Both the position numbers and the translations under genes were made by a program. From the NCBI GenBank assembly GCA_003331365.1, contig QOQC01000009.1, forward strand, positions 1 through 37,913: a DNA stretch of 37,913 nt, in the 5' to 3' direction. Shown here in pieces: positions 1 through 8,549 of the stretch. Source of the stretch: Flavobacteriales bacterium (GTDB lineage: Bacteria > Bacteroidota > Bacteroidia > Flavobacteriales_D > Crocinitomicaceae). Position 1 is the stretch's first letter, and each line of letters starts with the position of its first letter. Under the pieces are notes generated by a model. It saw only the letters and a program-made list of their open reading frames with translations, was not told where the DNA came from and searched no databases.

Positions 1-125
1 AGCTCTACCATGAAGAGTGTAAATAAAGCCTTTGGGTGTATTTTTCGATTTGAAAAGATTACAAAAGCCACCCAAGCTGCGACTCCAGCCCAAGCGAATA
101 ACATTAATTGATAATCCGGATTCAT
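1..125 (-). CDS. POT-family peptide transporter, N-terminal fragment (runs off window)
   Basis: The frame starts with ATG at 125-123 and stays open to the window edge, giving 41 residues. It begins MNPDYQLMLFAWAG, has a hydrophobic helix at about residues 7-25, and then reads HPKALFTLFMVEL. That second motif closely resembles the start of the first conserved helix in proton-dependent oligopeptide transporters (POT/PTR2), where HPKxLFxLFxxE is followed by WERFSYYG. The family takes up di- and tripeptides across the inner membrane with protons. The additional hydrophobic helix before the HPK motif is not usual in short POT proteins. An A-rich stretch precedes the start. The identification rests on one short motif, so it is moderate; the rest of the gene lies outside the window. 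Confidence 0.55.
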   Translation of the reverse strand, partial: MNPDYQLMLFAWAGVAAWVAFVIFSNRKIHPKALFTLFMVE

Positions 126-297
126 TCTTTAATTTTTAAGATTAAGGCTCGAATTTACTAAAAAAAAATGCGAGCAAACACATTATTCAGCTATTTGTTC
201 ATGTAAAAATGGATTCTAAAATAAAATCGTCATATTTGTGCTACTCTAATTTCCGATGCTGGATATTTTAGAATAAAAAACTCAAAAGCTGATTCTT

Positions 298-2343
298 ATG
301 AAAAAACCGATTTTATTTTTTATGTCTTTGGTGGTATCAGGCGCCATTTTTTCTCAAACTTTTTCTGATGATTTTGAATCCTATACTGTGGGCTCTTATT
401 TAGGGAGCAGCTCACCAGATTGGACGACTTGGAGTGGAGTAGAGGGAGGTGCAGAAGATGTAATGATTACAAACAATAATGCAAGTAGTGGAACCCAATC
501 GATTTATTTCTCCTCAACCTCTGGTAATGGAGGACCTGAGGATGTTGTTCTTCCTTTTGATCAGGTATATAATTCAGGTAATTTCTCCATTGAAGCCAAT
601 TTCTTCATTGAGGCTGGAAAAGGGGCCTATTTTAATCTTCAGGGCACCTTAATTGTTGCTCAAGTTTGGGCTATGGATTGTTATATGCTGCAAGACGGAA
701 CATTAAAGTTATCTAATCAGGGGACACCCTATTTAACAGCCAATTATCCAAGTGCTCAGTGGTTTAATATGCGAATCGAAATGGATTTAACCTCTAATGT
801 TTGGGAGTTATTTATTGATAATGTTTCTCAAGGGACTTTTTCAAACCCAACGGGTCAAATTGGAATTCTAGATTTATATCCGGTAAATCCAACCAGTCAA
901 GGTGGAAACGGTATTTCTGGTTTTTACGTTGATGATATAAGCTACACGCACATACCTGCGAACCTTCCGAATTTAAATGGTGGAGTTACATTTATCTCTC
1001 AAATTAATGGAATTTCCGGTTTAAGCTATGATGTTACGGCAACAGTAAGAAACTTAGGGTCAACTACCATTAATTCTTTTGATTTAACCTACAATTACGA
1101 TGGAAGCAATGTGACAGAAAACATTACCGGTTTAAACCTTCTTTCCTTAGATACATATGAGCATACTTTTGCCACACAGCTCACGCCTATTCTCGGTAAC
1201 AATGATTTAATGGTTACCATTTCAAATGTGAATGGCTCTGGAACTGATGATGATTCTTCAGACGATTCTAAAGTAATCAGTATAGATCCAATAGTGCCAG
1301 CTACTGGTAAGGTAGTTGTGGGAGAAGAAGCAACAGGAACGTGGTGTCAGTGGTGCCCGAGAGGTGCAGTATATATGGATTTGTTCGAGGAAACATATGG
1401 TGATTACTGGATTGGAATAGCTGTTCACAACGGAGATCCTATGGCGGACCCTGTTTATGATACAGGTATGGGTGCTTTAATTGGTGGGTATCCGAGTGCG
1501 GTTGTTGATAGAGGAACCGATGTTGATCCGTCAGCTATGAATGCAGATTTTCTAGATCGCTTGCAAACAGAACCTGCAGCGGTGATTCTCAATGGAGCAA
1601 ATTGGGATCCAGTAACAAGAGTGTTAGATGTGTCAGTGAAAACTACATTTTCTCAAAATGCATCAAATAATTATAAGATTGCCTGTGCTTTAACTGAAGA
1701 TAATGTATCGGGAACATCTTCAGGCTATAATCAATCTAATGCATATGCTGGTGGTGGTAATGGAGTAATGGGAGGGTATGAATCATTACCTAATCCTGTT
1801 CCTGCAGCTCAGATGATTTATGATCACGTTGCCCGAGCTATTTCGCCAAGCTTTGAAGGTTCCTCAGCAAGTTTGCCAGGAACAATTAATGCCGGTGAAA
1901 GTCATATCTCAAATTTTTCTTTTACCCTACCTGCGGATTGGGACGAGAATAACATGCATATCATTGGATTACTGCTTGATCCTTCAGGTCGCATAGATAA
2001 TGCAGCATCAACATCCATTTCTGAAGCTGAGGCTAATGGATTTGAAGTAGGACCTAATTTGGGTATAACGGAGTTTTTCGACAATAATATTGATGATGTA
2101 CTTAAGGTGTATCCAAATCCGGTATCTGATATTTTAAATGTATCTATATTATCTCCTGATGCTGCAGAAAATACAATTTCTATATATAATCATACTGGAA
2201 AACTCATAAGAACATTTGATATGAATGTAACAAGCGGATCTTGGAATTTCAATATTGATGTTTCGAAATATGCAAAAGGTCTGTACTCGATTGAATACAG
2301 AAATAACAGAGCAATAAACATAAAAAAGTTTGTTGTGCAATAG
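298..2343 (+). CDS. Secreted T9SS protein with Omp28/thioredoxin-like domain
   Basis: A 681-residue protein with a signal peptide (about residues 1-19, MKKPILFFMS onward). Residues 20-220 look like a concanavalin/LamG-type beta sandwich, with several Asp/Gly-rich turns. Residues 225-330 resemble a CARDB/Ig-like segment. From about 335 there is an Omp28-related domain with a thioredoxin-like CQWC motif (Cys350, Cys353) inside GTWCQWCPRG. The last 80 residues form a type A T9SS sorting domain (YPNPVSDILNV, then GLYSIEYRN and a Lys-rich end). It should be exported by Sec, secreted through T9SS and attached to or released from the surface. A redox or disulfide role is suggested by CxxC but not shown. 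It is a single gene closed by a strong terminator; no clear promoter was found. Confidence 0.85.
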   Translation: MKKPILFFMSLVVSGAIFSQTFSDDFESYTVGSYLGSSSPDWTTWSGVEGGAEDVMITNNNASSGTQSIYFSSTSGNGGPEDVVLPFDQVYNSGNFSIEANFFIEAGKGAYFNLQGTLIVAQVWAMDCYMLQDGTLKLSNQGTPYLTANYPSAQWFNMRIEMDLTSNVWELFIDNVSQGTFSNPTGQIGILDLYPVNPTSQGGNGISGFYVDDISYTHIPANLPNLNGGVTFISQINGISGLSYDVTATVRNLGSTTINSFDLTYNYDGSNVTENITGLNLLSLDTYEHTFATQLTPILGNNDLMVTISNVNGSGTDDDSSDDSKVISIDPIVPATGKVVVGEEATGTWCQWCPRGAVYMDLFEETYGDYWIGIAVHNGDPMADPVYDTGMGALIGGYPSAVVDRGTDVDPSAMNADFLDRLQTEPAAVILNGANWDPVTRVLDVSVKTTFSQNASNNYKIACALTEDNVSGTSSGYNQSNAYAGGGNGVMGGYESLPNPVPAAQMIYDHVARAISPSFEGSSASLPGTINAGESHISNFSFTLPADWDENNMHIIGLLLDPSGRIDNAASTSISEAEANGFEVGPNLGITEFFDNNIDDVLKVYPNPVSDILNVSILSPDAAENTISIYNHTGKLIRTFDMNVTSGSWNFNIDVSKYAKGLYSIEYRNNRAINIKKFVVQ

Positions 2344-2360
2344 ATATGAGAATTTTTTAG

Positions 2361-2384
2361 AAAGCCACTTCGGTGGCTTTTTTT
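2361..2384 (+). terminator. Intrinsic terminator after the Omp28-like gene
   Basis: Arms AAAGCCAC (2361-2368) and GTGGCTTT (2373-2380) are perfectly complementary around a stable TTCG tetraloop and are followed by a T run (the arm's TTT plus TTTT, 2378-2384). It lies 18 bases after the stop of the plus-strand gene and touches the end of the convergent purK stop codon (2383-2385). It terminates the plus-strand transcript. The minus-strand version has a weaker U tract, so it may also slow purK transcription, but this is less certain. Confidence 0.9.
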
Positions 2385-3519
2385 ATGCTATAATTTTAAC
2401 GACTCCCTTGATAGCTTCCGCCGTCCTTTTAACCTCATTTAAGGTTTTCCCTGTAATTGTAATGTGTCCCATCTTTCTCATTGGCTTGGTGATTTCCTTC
2501 CCATACAAATGTGGATAAACGCCGCTAAATTTTAGCAGTTCGTCGAGGCCTTCGTATTTTGCAGTACCTGTATAGCCTTTTTCTCCGAGCAGGTTAACCA
2601 TTGCGCCTACTTGTACCAATGAGGTATCCCCTAAGGGTAGTCCGATGATCGATCTTAAATGTTGGGCAAATTGTGATGTTTTACAACATTCTATTGTGTG
2701 ATGGCCACTGTTGTGTGGTCTTGGTGCAATTTCATTGACAAGAATTTCACCTGACTTTGTCAAAAACATTTCTACCGCAAGTATGCCAACCATATCCAGT
2801 TTTTTGATCACATCGGAGGCAATGTCTTTTGCTTTTCTTTCAATGTCAGCAGATATTTCAGCAGGAGAAAACAAAAACTCAACAAGATGTGCTTCAGGAT
2901 TAAATTCGCATTCGACTGAAGGAAAAGTGCTTATTTGACCGTCCTTGTTTCTTGCAACAATAATTGAAATTTCTTTTTCAAAATCAACCAGGTCCTCTAT
3001 CAGATGTGCATCTTCAAAAGAGCTACTCGCATCGTTTAATATTTGAACCCCTTTCCCGTCGTAGCCACCTGTTCTCAACTTTTGGACTACAGGATAATTA
3101 ATACTTGCATTGATTAATGCATCTTTATTTTCGTATAAAGTAAATGATGAGGTTGGAATATGGTGTTCCTTGTAAAACTCTTTTTGGGTCCCTTTATCTT
3201 TTATTATTCGTAAAACTCGTGGCTGAGGATATACTGGGATTCCTGTATTCTCAAGAGCCTCAAGCGCCTCAATATTTACATTCTCAATTTCTACGGTAAT
3301 TAGGCTTTTGTCTTTTCCAAATTCAATAACTGCATCGTAATCTGTTAATGATGCACAAGTAAAAGATTGAGCAATAGATGAACACGGTGCATTTTTATCT
3401 GGATCCAAAATGTGGATGTGAAGATTAAGATTTGTGGCTTCTTGAATTAACATTCTACCCAACTGACCACCACCAAGAACTCCTATTTTGAATTCTTTAC
3501 TGTTCCAATTTCTATTCAT
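2383..3519 (-). CDS. purK: N5-carboxyaminoimidazole ribonucleotide synthase
   Basis: A 378-residue ATP-grasp enzyme of purine biosynthesis. It makes N5-CAIR from AIR, bicarbonate and ATP in the cytosol. The N-terminal pre-ATP-grasp Rossmann segment has IGVLGGGQLGRML. Further signatures are VQKLRTGGYDGKGV (ATP-grasp lid), VEMFLTKSGEILVNEIAPRPHNSGH (read as VEMFL, then NEIAPRPHNSG) and a C-terminal segment ending KGVVKIIA. Length is normal for PurK. It is transcribed divergently from hpt, so two purine genes share the 69-base intergenic region. A perfect -7 element sits four bases upstream of the ATG, which predicts a leaderless mRNA. Confidence 0.95.
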   Translation of the reverse strand: MNRNWNSKEFKIGVLGGGQLGRMLIQEATNLNLHIHILDPDKNAPCSSIAQSFTCASLTDYDAVIEFGKDKSLITVEIENVNIEALEALENTGIPVYPQPRVLRIIKDKGTQKEFYKEHHIPTSSFTLYENKDALINASINYPVVQKLRTGGYDGKGVQILNDASSSFEDAHLIEDLVDFEKEISIIVARNKDGQISTFPSVECEFNPEAHLVEFLFSPAEISADIERKAKDIASDVIKKLDMVGILAVEMFLTKSGEILVNEIAPRPHNSGHHTIECCKTSQFAQHLRSIIGLPLGDTSLVQVGAMVNLLGEKGYTGTAKYEGLDELLKFSGVYPHLYGKEITKPMRKMGHITITGKTLNEVKRTAEAIKGVVKIIA

Positions 3520-3523
3520 GAAA

Positions 3524-3531
3524 CAAAGATA
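3524..3531 (-). promoter_or_regulatory. -7 promoter element of purK
   Basis: TATCTTTG on the minus strand matches the Bacteroidota consensus TAnnTTTG exactly. It ends four bases before the purK ATG at 3519. No good TTG was seen at the expected -33 distance. Confidence 0.55.
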
Positions 3532-3549
3532 CAGCTATACCTCTTATAT

Positions 3550-3580
3550 TTTCATCTTAGGCCTTAAAATCGTACATTTG
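3550..3580 (+). promoter_or_regulatory. Promoter of hpt (TTTC, 19 bases, TACATTTG)
   Basis: TACATTTG (3573-3580) is an exact match to TAnnTTTG. TTTC at 3550-3553 is one mismatch from the -33 TTTG and lies exactly 19 bases upstream, the usual spacing. The hpt ATG begins nine bases after the last G, so the leader would be only a few bases long. It overlaps the divergent purK upstream region. Confidence 0.65.
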
Positions 3581-3588
3581 CATCCCTA

Positions 3589-4128
3589 ATGACAAAAGAA
3601 ATCCATCTTATAGACAAAACCTTTGTTCCATATATTAGTGAGGATCAAATCCTTTCACGAATCAAAGAGTTGGGTCAACAATTACGCTCGGATTATGGCA
3701 CTGAAAACATTTTGTTTTTATCCGTACTCAATGGTTCTTTTATGTTTACCTCAGATTTAATGAAAGAACTGATTGGTGAAGTTGAGCTTTCTTTTATTAA
3801 GCTATCTTCTTACGAAGGAACCTCAACCACCGGAGAGGTGCACGAATTGATAGGATTGAACCAGGATATTGAGGGAAGGAAGATTGTCATTTTGGAAGAT
3901 ATTGTGGATACTGGATTGACCGTTGATCGTGTAATGACGATGCTTAAAATGCAAAATCCAAGTTCAGTTGAGGTATGTACATTATTATATAAGCCAAATG
4001 CTTTTAAAGGAGATTCAGCTCCAAAGTATTTTGGATTCGAAATTCCTAATAAATTTGTAGTTGGTTATGGATTGGACTATAATCAACTTGGAAGAAATTT
4101 AAAGGAGATATATCAATTAAAGGAATAA
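3589..4128 (+). CDS. hpt: Hypoxanthine phosphoribosyltransferase
   Basis: A 179-residue cytosolic purine-salvage enzyme that joins hypoxanthine (and usually guanine) to PRPP to give IMP or GMP. The PRPP-binding loop is VILEDIVDTGLTV. Other family segments are LSVLNGSFMFTSDL and KLSSYEGT near the N-terminus, and KFVVGYGLDYN near the C-terminus, which forms the purine pocket. Length is typical. It opens a plus-strand cluster with adk (4 bases downstream) and obgE, and sits head-to-head with purK, so de novo and salvage purine genes adjoin. Confidence 0.95.
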   Translation: MTKEIHLIDKTFVPYISEDQILSRIKELGQQLRSDYGTENILFLSVLNGSFMFTSDLMKELIGEVELSFIKLSSYEGTSTTGEVHELIGLNQDIEGRKIVILEDIVDTGLTVDRVMTMLKMQNPSSVEVCTLLYKPNAFKGDSAPKYFGFEIPNKFVVGYGLDYNQLGRNLKEIYQLKE

Positions 4129-4132
4129 TTTT

Positions 4133-4705
4133 ATGTTAAATATTGTATTGTTTGGCCCTCCGGGAGCCGGAAAGGGCACTCAATCGGAAAGACTTATCGA
4201 AAAGTACAATCTGGTACATCTTTCTACAGGTGATATTTTCAGGGCAAATATTAAAGGAGAAACAGAGCTTGGAAAGCTTGCCAAAAGCTATATGGACAAA
4301 GGACAGCTTGTTCCTGATTCGGTTACGATTGACCTTTTGCGTTCAGAAGTTGAAAAGTACAAAGAACCTAATGGCTTTATTTTTGACGGTTTTCCCAGAA
4401 CAAACACCCAAGCAAATGCCCTTGATTCTTTCTTATCGTCGATAAATACTTCGATTACGATGATGCTTTCTTTGGATGTGGATGAAGATGAGCTAAAAAG
4501 TAGATTATTGAAAAGAGCAGAAACCAGTGGAAGAGCGGATGATGCTGATCCTGAGATTATTAAAAATAGAATTGCTGTTTATAAAAAGGAAACGGCTCCC
4601 GTGAAGACATTTTATGCTGAGCAAAATAAATTTCATGGAATTGATGGAATGGGTTCAGTAGATGATATAACGCAAAGGCTCTTTGATTCCATTGATGCAA
4701 ATTAA
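4133..4705 (+). CDS. adk: Adenylate kinase
   Basis: A 190-residue enzyme interconverting AMP plus ATP with two ADP. The Walker A loop is LFGPPGAGKGTQ at residues 5-16. The AMP-binding segment LSTGDIFRA and the signature FIFDGFPRT are intact. The LID region (about 120-145) is short and lacks the four-Cys zinc site of long bacterial forms, so this is a short-LID enzyme. It starts four bases after the hpt stop and is followed by obgE after seven bases, consistent with co-transcription. Confidence 0.96.
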   Translation: MLNIVLFGPPGAGKGTQSERLIEKYNLVHLSTGDIFRANIKGETELGKLAKSYMDKGQLVPDSVTIDLLRSEVEKYKEPNGFIFDGFPRTNTQANALDSFLSSINTSITMMLSLDVDEDELKSRLLKRAETSGRADDADPEIIKNRIAVYKKETAPVKTFYAEQNKFHGIDGMGSVDDITQRLFDSIDAN

Positions 4706-4712
4706 ATTTTAA

Positions 4713-5717
4713 ATGGCTTCCGATAATTTTGTTGATTATGTGAAAATCCATGTCAAATCTGGCAATGGAGGAGGCGGTTCAACGCATTTCAGAAGAGAAA
4801 AGTATATACCCAAAGGAGGACCTGATGGTGGTGATGGTGGTCGTGGTGGGCATGTGATATTAAGAGGGAATAAGCAGCTTTGGACCTTACTGCACCTTAA
4901 GTTTAAAAAGCACATCAAAGCGGAGCATGGGGCACATGGTTCTAGTAATTTAAAAACGGGCTCTCAAGGGAAGGATGTATATATCGACGTTCCATTGGGT
5001 ACCATTGTACGAGATGATGAGTCTGAAGAGGTACTCTTCGAAATAACGGATGATGGTGAAGAAAAAATTCTTCAGAAAGGGGGTAGAGGTGGACTTGGAA
5101 ATAATCATTTTAAATCTTCAACAAATCAAACTCCAAGACATGCTCAGCCAGGCGAAGAGGGTAGTGAAGGATGGAAAATATTAGAGCTTAAAATTCTTGC
5201 AGATGTTGGTTTGGTAGGCTTTCCGAATGCAGGAAAGAGCACCTTGCTTTCCGTGGTCTCTGCTGCTAAACCTGAGATTGCTGATTATCCATTTACGACA
5301 ATAAGGCCCAATTTAGGAATCGTGTCCTATCGAGATTATAGATCTTTTGTAATGGCAGATATTCCTGGAATCATTAAAGGAGCATCTGAAGGTAAGGGCT
5401 TGGGATATCGATTTTTGAGACACATTGAAAGAAATTCTGTACTTCTCTTCATGATTCCTGCGGACTGCGATCATATTGCAAGTGAATACGAAATTCTTAA
5501 AAATGAACTAGAGGCTTATAATCCTGAGCTCATGCATAAGGACAGTGTATTGGTTATCAGTAAGTCAGATATGCTGGACGACGAATTGAAGCAGGAATTA
5601 GATCTCGAATTAAAGCAAGAGCTTGAAGGAGTACCTTATTTATATATTTCCTCAGTAGCACAAACCGGACTATTGGAGCTAAAAGATGAAATCTGGAAAT
5701 TGATTGAACATGATTGA
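4713..5717 (+). CDS. obgE: Obg-family GTPase
   Basis: A 334-residue ribosome-assembly and stress-response GTPase. The N-terminal Gly-rich Obg fold (residues 1-158) shows [10 protein letters not shown] and KGGRGGLGN. The G domain follows with G1 [10 protein letters not shown]2-region [13 protein letters not shown]3 ADIPGI and G4 SKSD. The C-terminal extension seen in some Obg proteins is absent, as is common in this phylum. Its stop overlaps the start of the PAP2 gene by eight bases, indicating translational coupling. Confidence 0.95.
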   Translation: MASDNFVDYVKIHVKSGNGGGGSTHFRREKYIPKGGPDGGDGGRGGHVILRGNKQLWTLLHLKFKKHIKAEHGAHGSSNLKTGSQGKDVYIDVPLGTIVRDDESEEVLFEITDDGEEKILQKGGRGGLGNNHFKSSTNQTPRHAQPGEEGSEGWKILELKILADVGLVGFPNAGKSTLLSVVSAAKPEIADYPFTTIRPNLGIVSYRDYRSFVMADIPGIIKGASEGKGLGYRFLRHIERNSVLLFMIPADCDHIASEYEILKNELEAYNPELMHKDSVLVISKSDMLDDELKQELDLELKQELEGVPYLYISSVAQTGLLELKDEIWKLIEHD

Positions 5718-6285
5718 CTTTCTTGATTCCTTAGATCGCTCACTCATCCTTGTTATAAATGGGTGTAATTCTGAGTTGATGGATCAATTTATGTGGTTTT
5801 TTTCAGGTCCATTTATTGTTATTCCAATCGTATTGATCATTTTATGGACCTTGTATCAATCCTATTCGCTCAAACAATCTGGATGGATCCTTTTAGGAAT
5901 AATAATCACAATTGCCATTGCAGATTTGAGCTCGGTTTATCTTTTTAAGGAAGTTTTTATGCGTTATCGGCCTTCGCATCATATTGAATTATCCCAACAT
6001 CTTCATTTTTACCAATTCGAAAACGGTGATTTTTACAAAGGAGGAAAGTATGGATTTGTCTCCTCTCATGCAGCGAATTATTTTGCTTTACTGGTACTAG
6101 TTTACGGATTGATTGAACAGCATTGGATTAAGATTTTACTTGTATTAATTACACTTATTATATTGTACAGTCGTGTTTATTTGGGAGTTCACTATGTATC
6201 TGACGTGATTTGCGGTGCGATTTTGGGGTATTTAATTGCAAAAGTTGTTTTGCATTTTTTAATTTTAAAACAAATCAAGCGGTGA
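5710..6285 (+). CDS. PAP2-family membrane phosphatase
   Basis: A 191-residue integral membrane protein with about five or six helices. The three phosphatidic-acid-phosphatase type 2 motifs are present: KEVFMRYRP (KX6RP), GFVSSHA (for PSGH) and [12 protein letters not shown] (SRX5HX3D). Such enzymes dephosphorylate lipid phosphates; undecaprenyl pyrophosphate recycling or lipid A phosphate removal are the usual roles, and the sequence does not decide between them. I chose the ATG at 5710 rather than a TTG two codons upstream. The start lies inside the end of obgE, and the stop overlaps the crcB start by one base. Confidence 0.88.
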   Translation: MIDFLDSLDRSLILVINGCNSELMDQFMWFFSGPFIVIPIVLIILWTLYQSYSLKQSGWILLGIIITIAIADLSSVYLFKEVFMRYRPSHHIELSQHLHFYQFENGDFYKGGKYGFVSSHAANYFALLVLVYGLIEQHWIKILLVLITLIILYSRVYLGVHYVSDVICGAILGYLIAKVVLHFLILKQIKR

Positions 6286-6641
6286 TGAATTATCTCATGG
6301 TATTTGTAGGTGGAGGAATAGGAAGTGTAATGCGCTTCGGAGTTGGAAAAGTATTTTCAAAATATTTCACGCAGTTTCCTTTGTCTACCTTAATATCAAA
6401 CCTTGCAGCCTGTTTGATTTTTGCCATAGCTATTTATTATGGATCGAAAGAATTAAAAAATGAGTGGATCACACCTTTTTTGATTGTAGGTTTGTGTGGA
6501 GGATTTAGCACTTTTAGTACTTTTTCTTTTGAAAACTTTCAGCTCTTTCACCAAGGAAATTATACCTTATTATTGCTAAATATTTTGATTTCAATCATCC
6601 CTGGTATATTGTGTTTTTATTTAGTGTCAGATAAACTGTAA
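6285..6641 (+). CDS. crcB: Fluoride channel CrcB/FluC
   Basis: A 118-residue four-helix membrane protein that expels fluoride as a dual-topology dimer. The family motifs GGGIGSVMRF near the N-terminus and GGFSTFSTFSFE in the third helix (the central sodium site and phenylalanine box) are intact. The ATG at 6285 overlaps the PAP2 stop as TGATG, which decides the start over a longer upstream frame that would sit inside PAP2. There is no room for a fluoride riboswitch before it, so it is not regulated by one at this site. Confidence 0.92.
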   Translation: MNYLMVFVGGGIGSVMRFGVGKVFSKYFTQFPLSTLISNLAACLIFAIAIYYGSKELKNEWITPFLIVGLCGGFSTFSTFSFENFQLFHQGNYTLLLLNILISIIPGILCFYLVSDKL

Positions 6642-6693
6642 CCAACGGCATGATATGTGTTAGGTGGTTGGTAAATTAATTTAAATAATTATT

Positions 6694-7434
6694 ATGGATT
6701 TTGTTAAAAAACTATTGCCAACGGTGTTAATTGGATTAGCTGTTGTTGTTACGGGATATATTTTAGGCACCTCGTATTTGTCTAAAGGTAAAGATGACCC
6801 TAAAATATCAGTTACGGGATTGGGACAAGAATCATTTGATTCTGATTTGATTGTATGGAGGGCCAGCTTTTCTAGAAATGCAATGGATTTGAAACAGGCT
6901 TATGCAGATTTAAATGCAGATGTTGTTAAGGTTAAAAAATTTCTATCTAGTCAAGGAATCCAAGAAAATGAAATCGTTTTTGATGCAGCTGACATCAGTA
7001 AAAATTACGACAATCAATACGACGAGAATGGAAATTTTAAGGAACGTGTTTTTCGTGGCTATGAGCTTAGACAGTCATTCGAAATACAATCGAAATCAGT
7101 GGATTTGGTTGAAAAGACTTCAAGAGAGGTTTCTAAGCTTATTGATGCAGGCATTGAATTGAATTCATATTCTCCTCAATATTATTACACCAAACTAGCT
7201 GAGCTGAAAATTAAAATGATTGAACAGGCCACAAAAGATGCTAAAAATCGTGCGGAAACCATTGCGAAAAATGGTGGTGGATCACTAGGTGATTTAGTAA
7301 AGGCAAATATGGGTGTGTTTCAAATTACCGCTGAAAATTCGAGTGATGAATATTCTTGGGGAGGAAGTTTTAATACGAGTTCCAAAAGAAAAACCGCAAG
7401 CATTACCATGCGTCTCAATTATGAGATAGATTAG
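6694..7434 (+). CDS. SIMPL (DUF541) domain protein
   Basis: A 246-residue protein with an N-terminal membrane anchor (residues 8-29) and an exported SIMPL domain from about residue 38 (ISVTGLGQESFDSDLIVW) to the end (SITMRLNYEID). SIMPL proteins are periplasmic or membrane-anchored; their biochemical function is poorly defined, with links to oxidative stress and signalling-complex assembly. A 52-base gap separates it from crcB, so it may have its own promoter, although none was recognised. It converges on the amidohydrolase gene with only eight bases between the stops. Confidence 0.85.
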   Translation: MDFVKKLLPTVLIGLAVVVTGYILGTSYLSKGKDDPKISVTGLGQESFDSDLIVWRASFSRNAMDLKQAYADLNADVVKVKKFLSSQGIQENEIVFDAADISKNYDNQYDENGNFKERVFRGYELRQSFEIQSKSVDLVEKTSREVSKLIDAGIELNSYSPQYYYTKLAELKIKMIEQATKDAKNRAETIAKNGGGSLGDLVKANMGVFQITAENSSDEYSWGGSFNTSSKRKTASITMRLNYEID

Positions 7435-7442
7435 GTGCTCAT

Positions 7443-8462
7443 TTAGCCAAGCCATCTTAAAACATTGTCTCTCCAGATTTCATCTGCTTCCCGTTGGGTT
7501 AAAATATTTACTTCAACGGCGAAATCGATAACTCTTCCGGGAAATGAATTTCCAACGCCTTCCATTTCACCTAAAGGATAGGGGTCGTCGAGACCGGCTA
7601 CGATTTGTGACACACCAACTCTTCTTTTGAGCAGCTCTAAGGTGTAGGAATCATGAACCAATGAATCAAAAAACAAATTTTTATGTCCAAGTGAGGCTCT
7701 TGGGTTTTCTACATCTTCAAATAGATCTGGTCTACCATCAAAGCCTTGAAGTCTCCGTCCATAATTTGCGATTCCAAGCATACATCCATGCGCAAAACAA
7801 GTTCTGATATTGGGAAATTTATTTGGAATATCATTCAAGGTGTATAAGTGAAGTGTATCCGCACATTGGGCCATCATCCATACCAGATGAAACCTCCAGT
7901 ATTGGTCCTTGAGATTCACAATTTTTTCTCCGTCATAAGGGTGTATTTCAATCGCTATATTGTACTTATTCGCAAGCTCATATATTGGAAAAACAGATTT
8001 ATCTGCAATAGATGTCCATTCATTCTTGTTATTAAGAAAGTGGGTAGGGAGGCATAGTAATTTTAAATTTAATTGACTTACACAACGCTCTATTTCCATA
8101 AGAGCCTCATCCATATACAAGGGTTGAACAACAAAACCAGAGGTGAATTTATCGGGGAATTCATGTTGAACAGAGGCATTAAAGTCATTTTGCCAAGTTA
8201 TCGCATCTTTGGCATCCTCTTTTTGCCAACCATTACAATAGATTTGCGATAGATTGAGCATCACCCCGTGATCAATATTATACTTCTCCATCCATTCAAG
8301 TTTTTCCTTAAGAAAGAAACTAGGGTCTGTAATTGGTCTCGACCAATTTCCTTGTCGCATGAATTTTTTATCATCATCTATCCAAAACAGTTTTTTATCC
8401 TTCATAAATTGAGGAATTTGATTTGGTTCAGGAAGAATATGTCCGTGTCCGTTTATTCTCAT
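7443..8462 (-). CDS. ACMSD-type amidohydrolase
   Basis: A 339-residue TIM-barrel metal enzyme of the amidohydrolase-2 family, close to 2-amino-3-carboxymuconate-6-semialdehyde decarboxylase. Aligned motifs are HGHILPEP (metal-binding HxH), IEIHPYDG (for HPWD), CFAHG, DSLVHD and AGLDDPYPLGE (for GTDYPFPLGE). ACMSD diverts the kynurenine pathway from quinolinate. No other kynurenine-pathway gene lies in the window, so the exact substrate is unproven and a related decarboxylase is possible. It is separated by a terminator from the acyl-CoA dehydrogenase upstream and probably has its own promoter. Confidence 0.8.
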   Translation of the reverse strand: MRINGHGHILPEPNQIPQFMKDKKLFWIDDDKKFMRQGNWSRPITDPSFFLKEKLEWMEKYNIDHGVMLNLSQIYCNGWQKEDAKDAITWQNDFNASVQHEFPDKFTSGFVVQPLYMDEALMEIERCVSQLNLKLLCLPTHFLNNKNEWTSIADKSVFPIYELANKYNIAIEIHPYDGEKIVNLKDQYWRFHLVWMMAQCADTLHLYTLNDIPNKFPNIRTCFAHGCMLGIANYGRRLQGFDGRPDLFEDVENPRASLGHKNLFFDSLVHDSYTLELLKRRVGVSQIVAGLDDPYPLGEMEGVGNSFPGRVIDFAVEVNILTQREADEIWRDNVLRWLG

Positions 8463-8472
8463 TAGATAAGCT

Positions 8473-8504
8473 CAAAGAAAAATGTTGAAACGAATATACA
8501 CAAA
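8473..8504 (-). promoter_or_regulatory. Possible promoter of the ACMSD-type gene
   Basis: TTTG (8504-8501) is followed after 20 bases by TTTCTTTG (8480-8473), one mismatch from TAnnTTTG. The gene begins at 8462. The -33 element lies within the T run of the preceding terminator, so the two signals overlap. Confidence 0.35.
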
Positions 8505-8528
8505 AAAAGAGCCTCAGCTGAGGCTCTT
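8502..8528 (-). terminator. Intrinsic terminator after the acyl-CoA dehydrogenase gene
   Basis: A perfect 22-base inverted repeat (arms AAGAGCCTC around AGCT, 8507-8528) is followed on the minus strand by a run of T bases. It starts 21 bases beyond the stop codon at 8550. The GC-rich stem stands out in this AT-rich DNA. Confidence 0.88.
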
Positions 8529-8549
8529 GATCAATGTGTTATTATAAAC

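Noticed and set aside
4736-4918. Minus-strand Pro-rich open frame within obgE
   Set aside because: It is the antisense shadow of the Gly-rich Obg domain.
6210-6284. Longer N-terminus for CrcB
   Set aside because: It would lie entirely within PAP2 and does not resemble CrcB; the TGATG overlap at 6283-6287 is the natural start.
6641-6672. Inverted repeat ACCAAC/GTTGGT between crcB and the SIMPL gene
   Set aside because: Six-base arms 20 bases apart with no T run; too weak to call a terminator or operator.
6642-6693. Fluoride riboswitch associated with crcB
   Set aside because: crcB begins inside the end of PAP2 with no leader, and the gap lies downstream of crcB.
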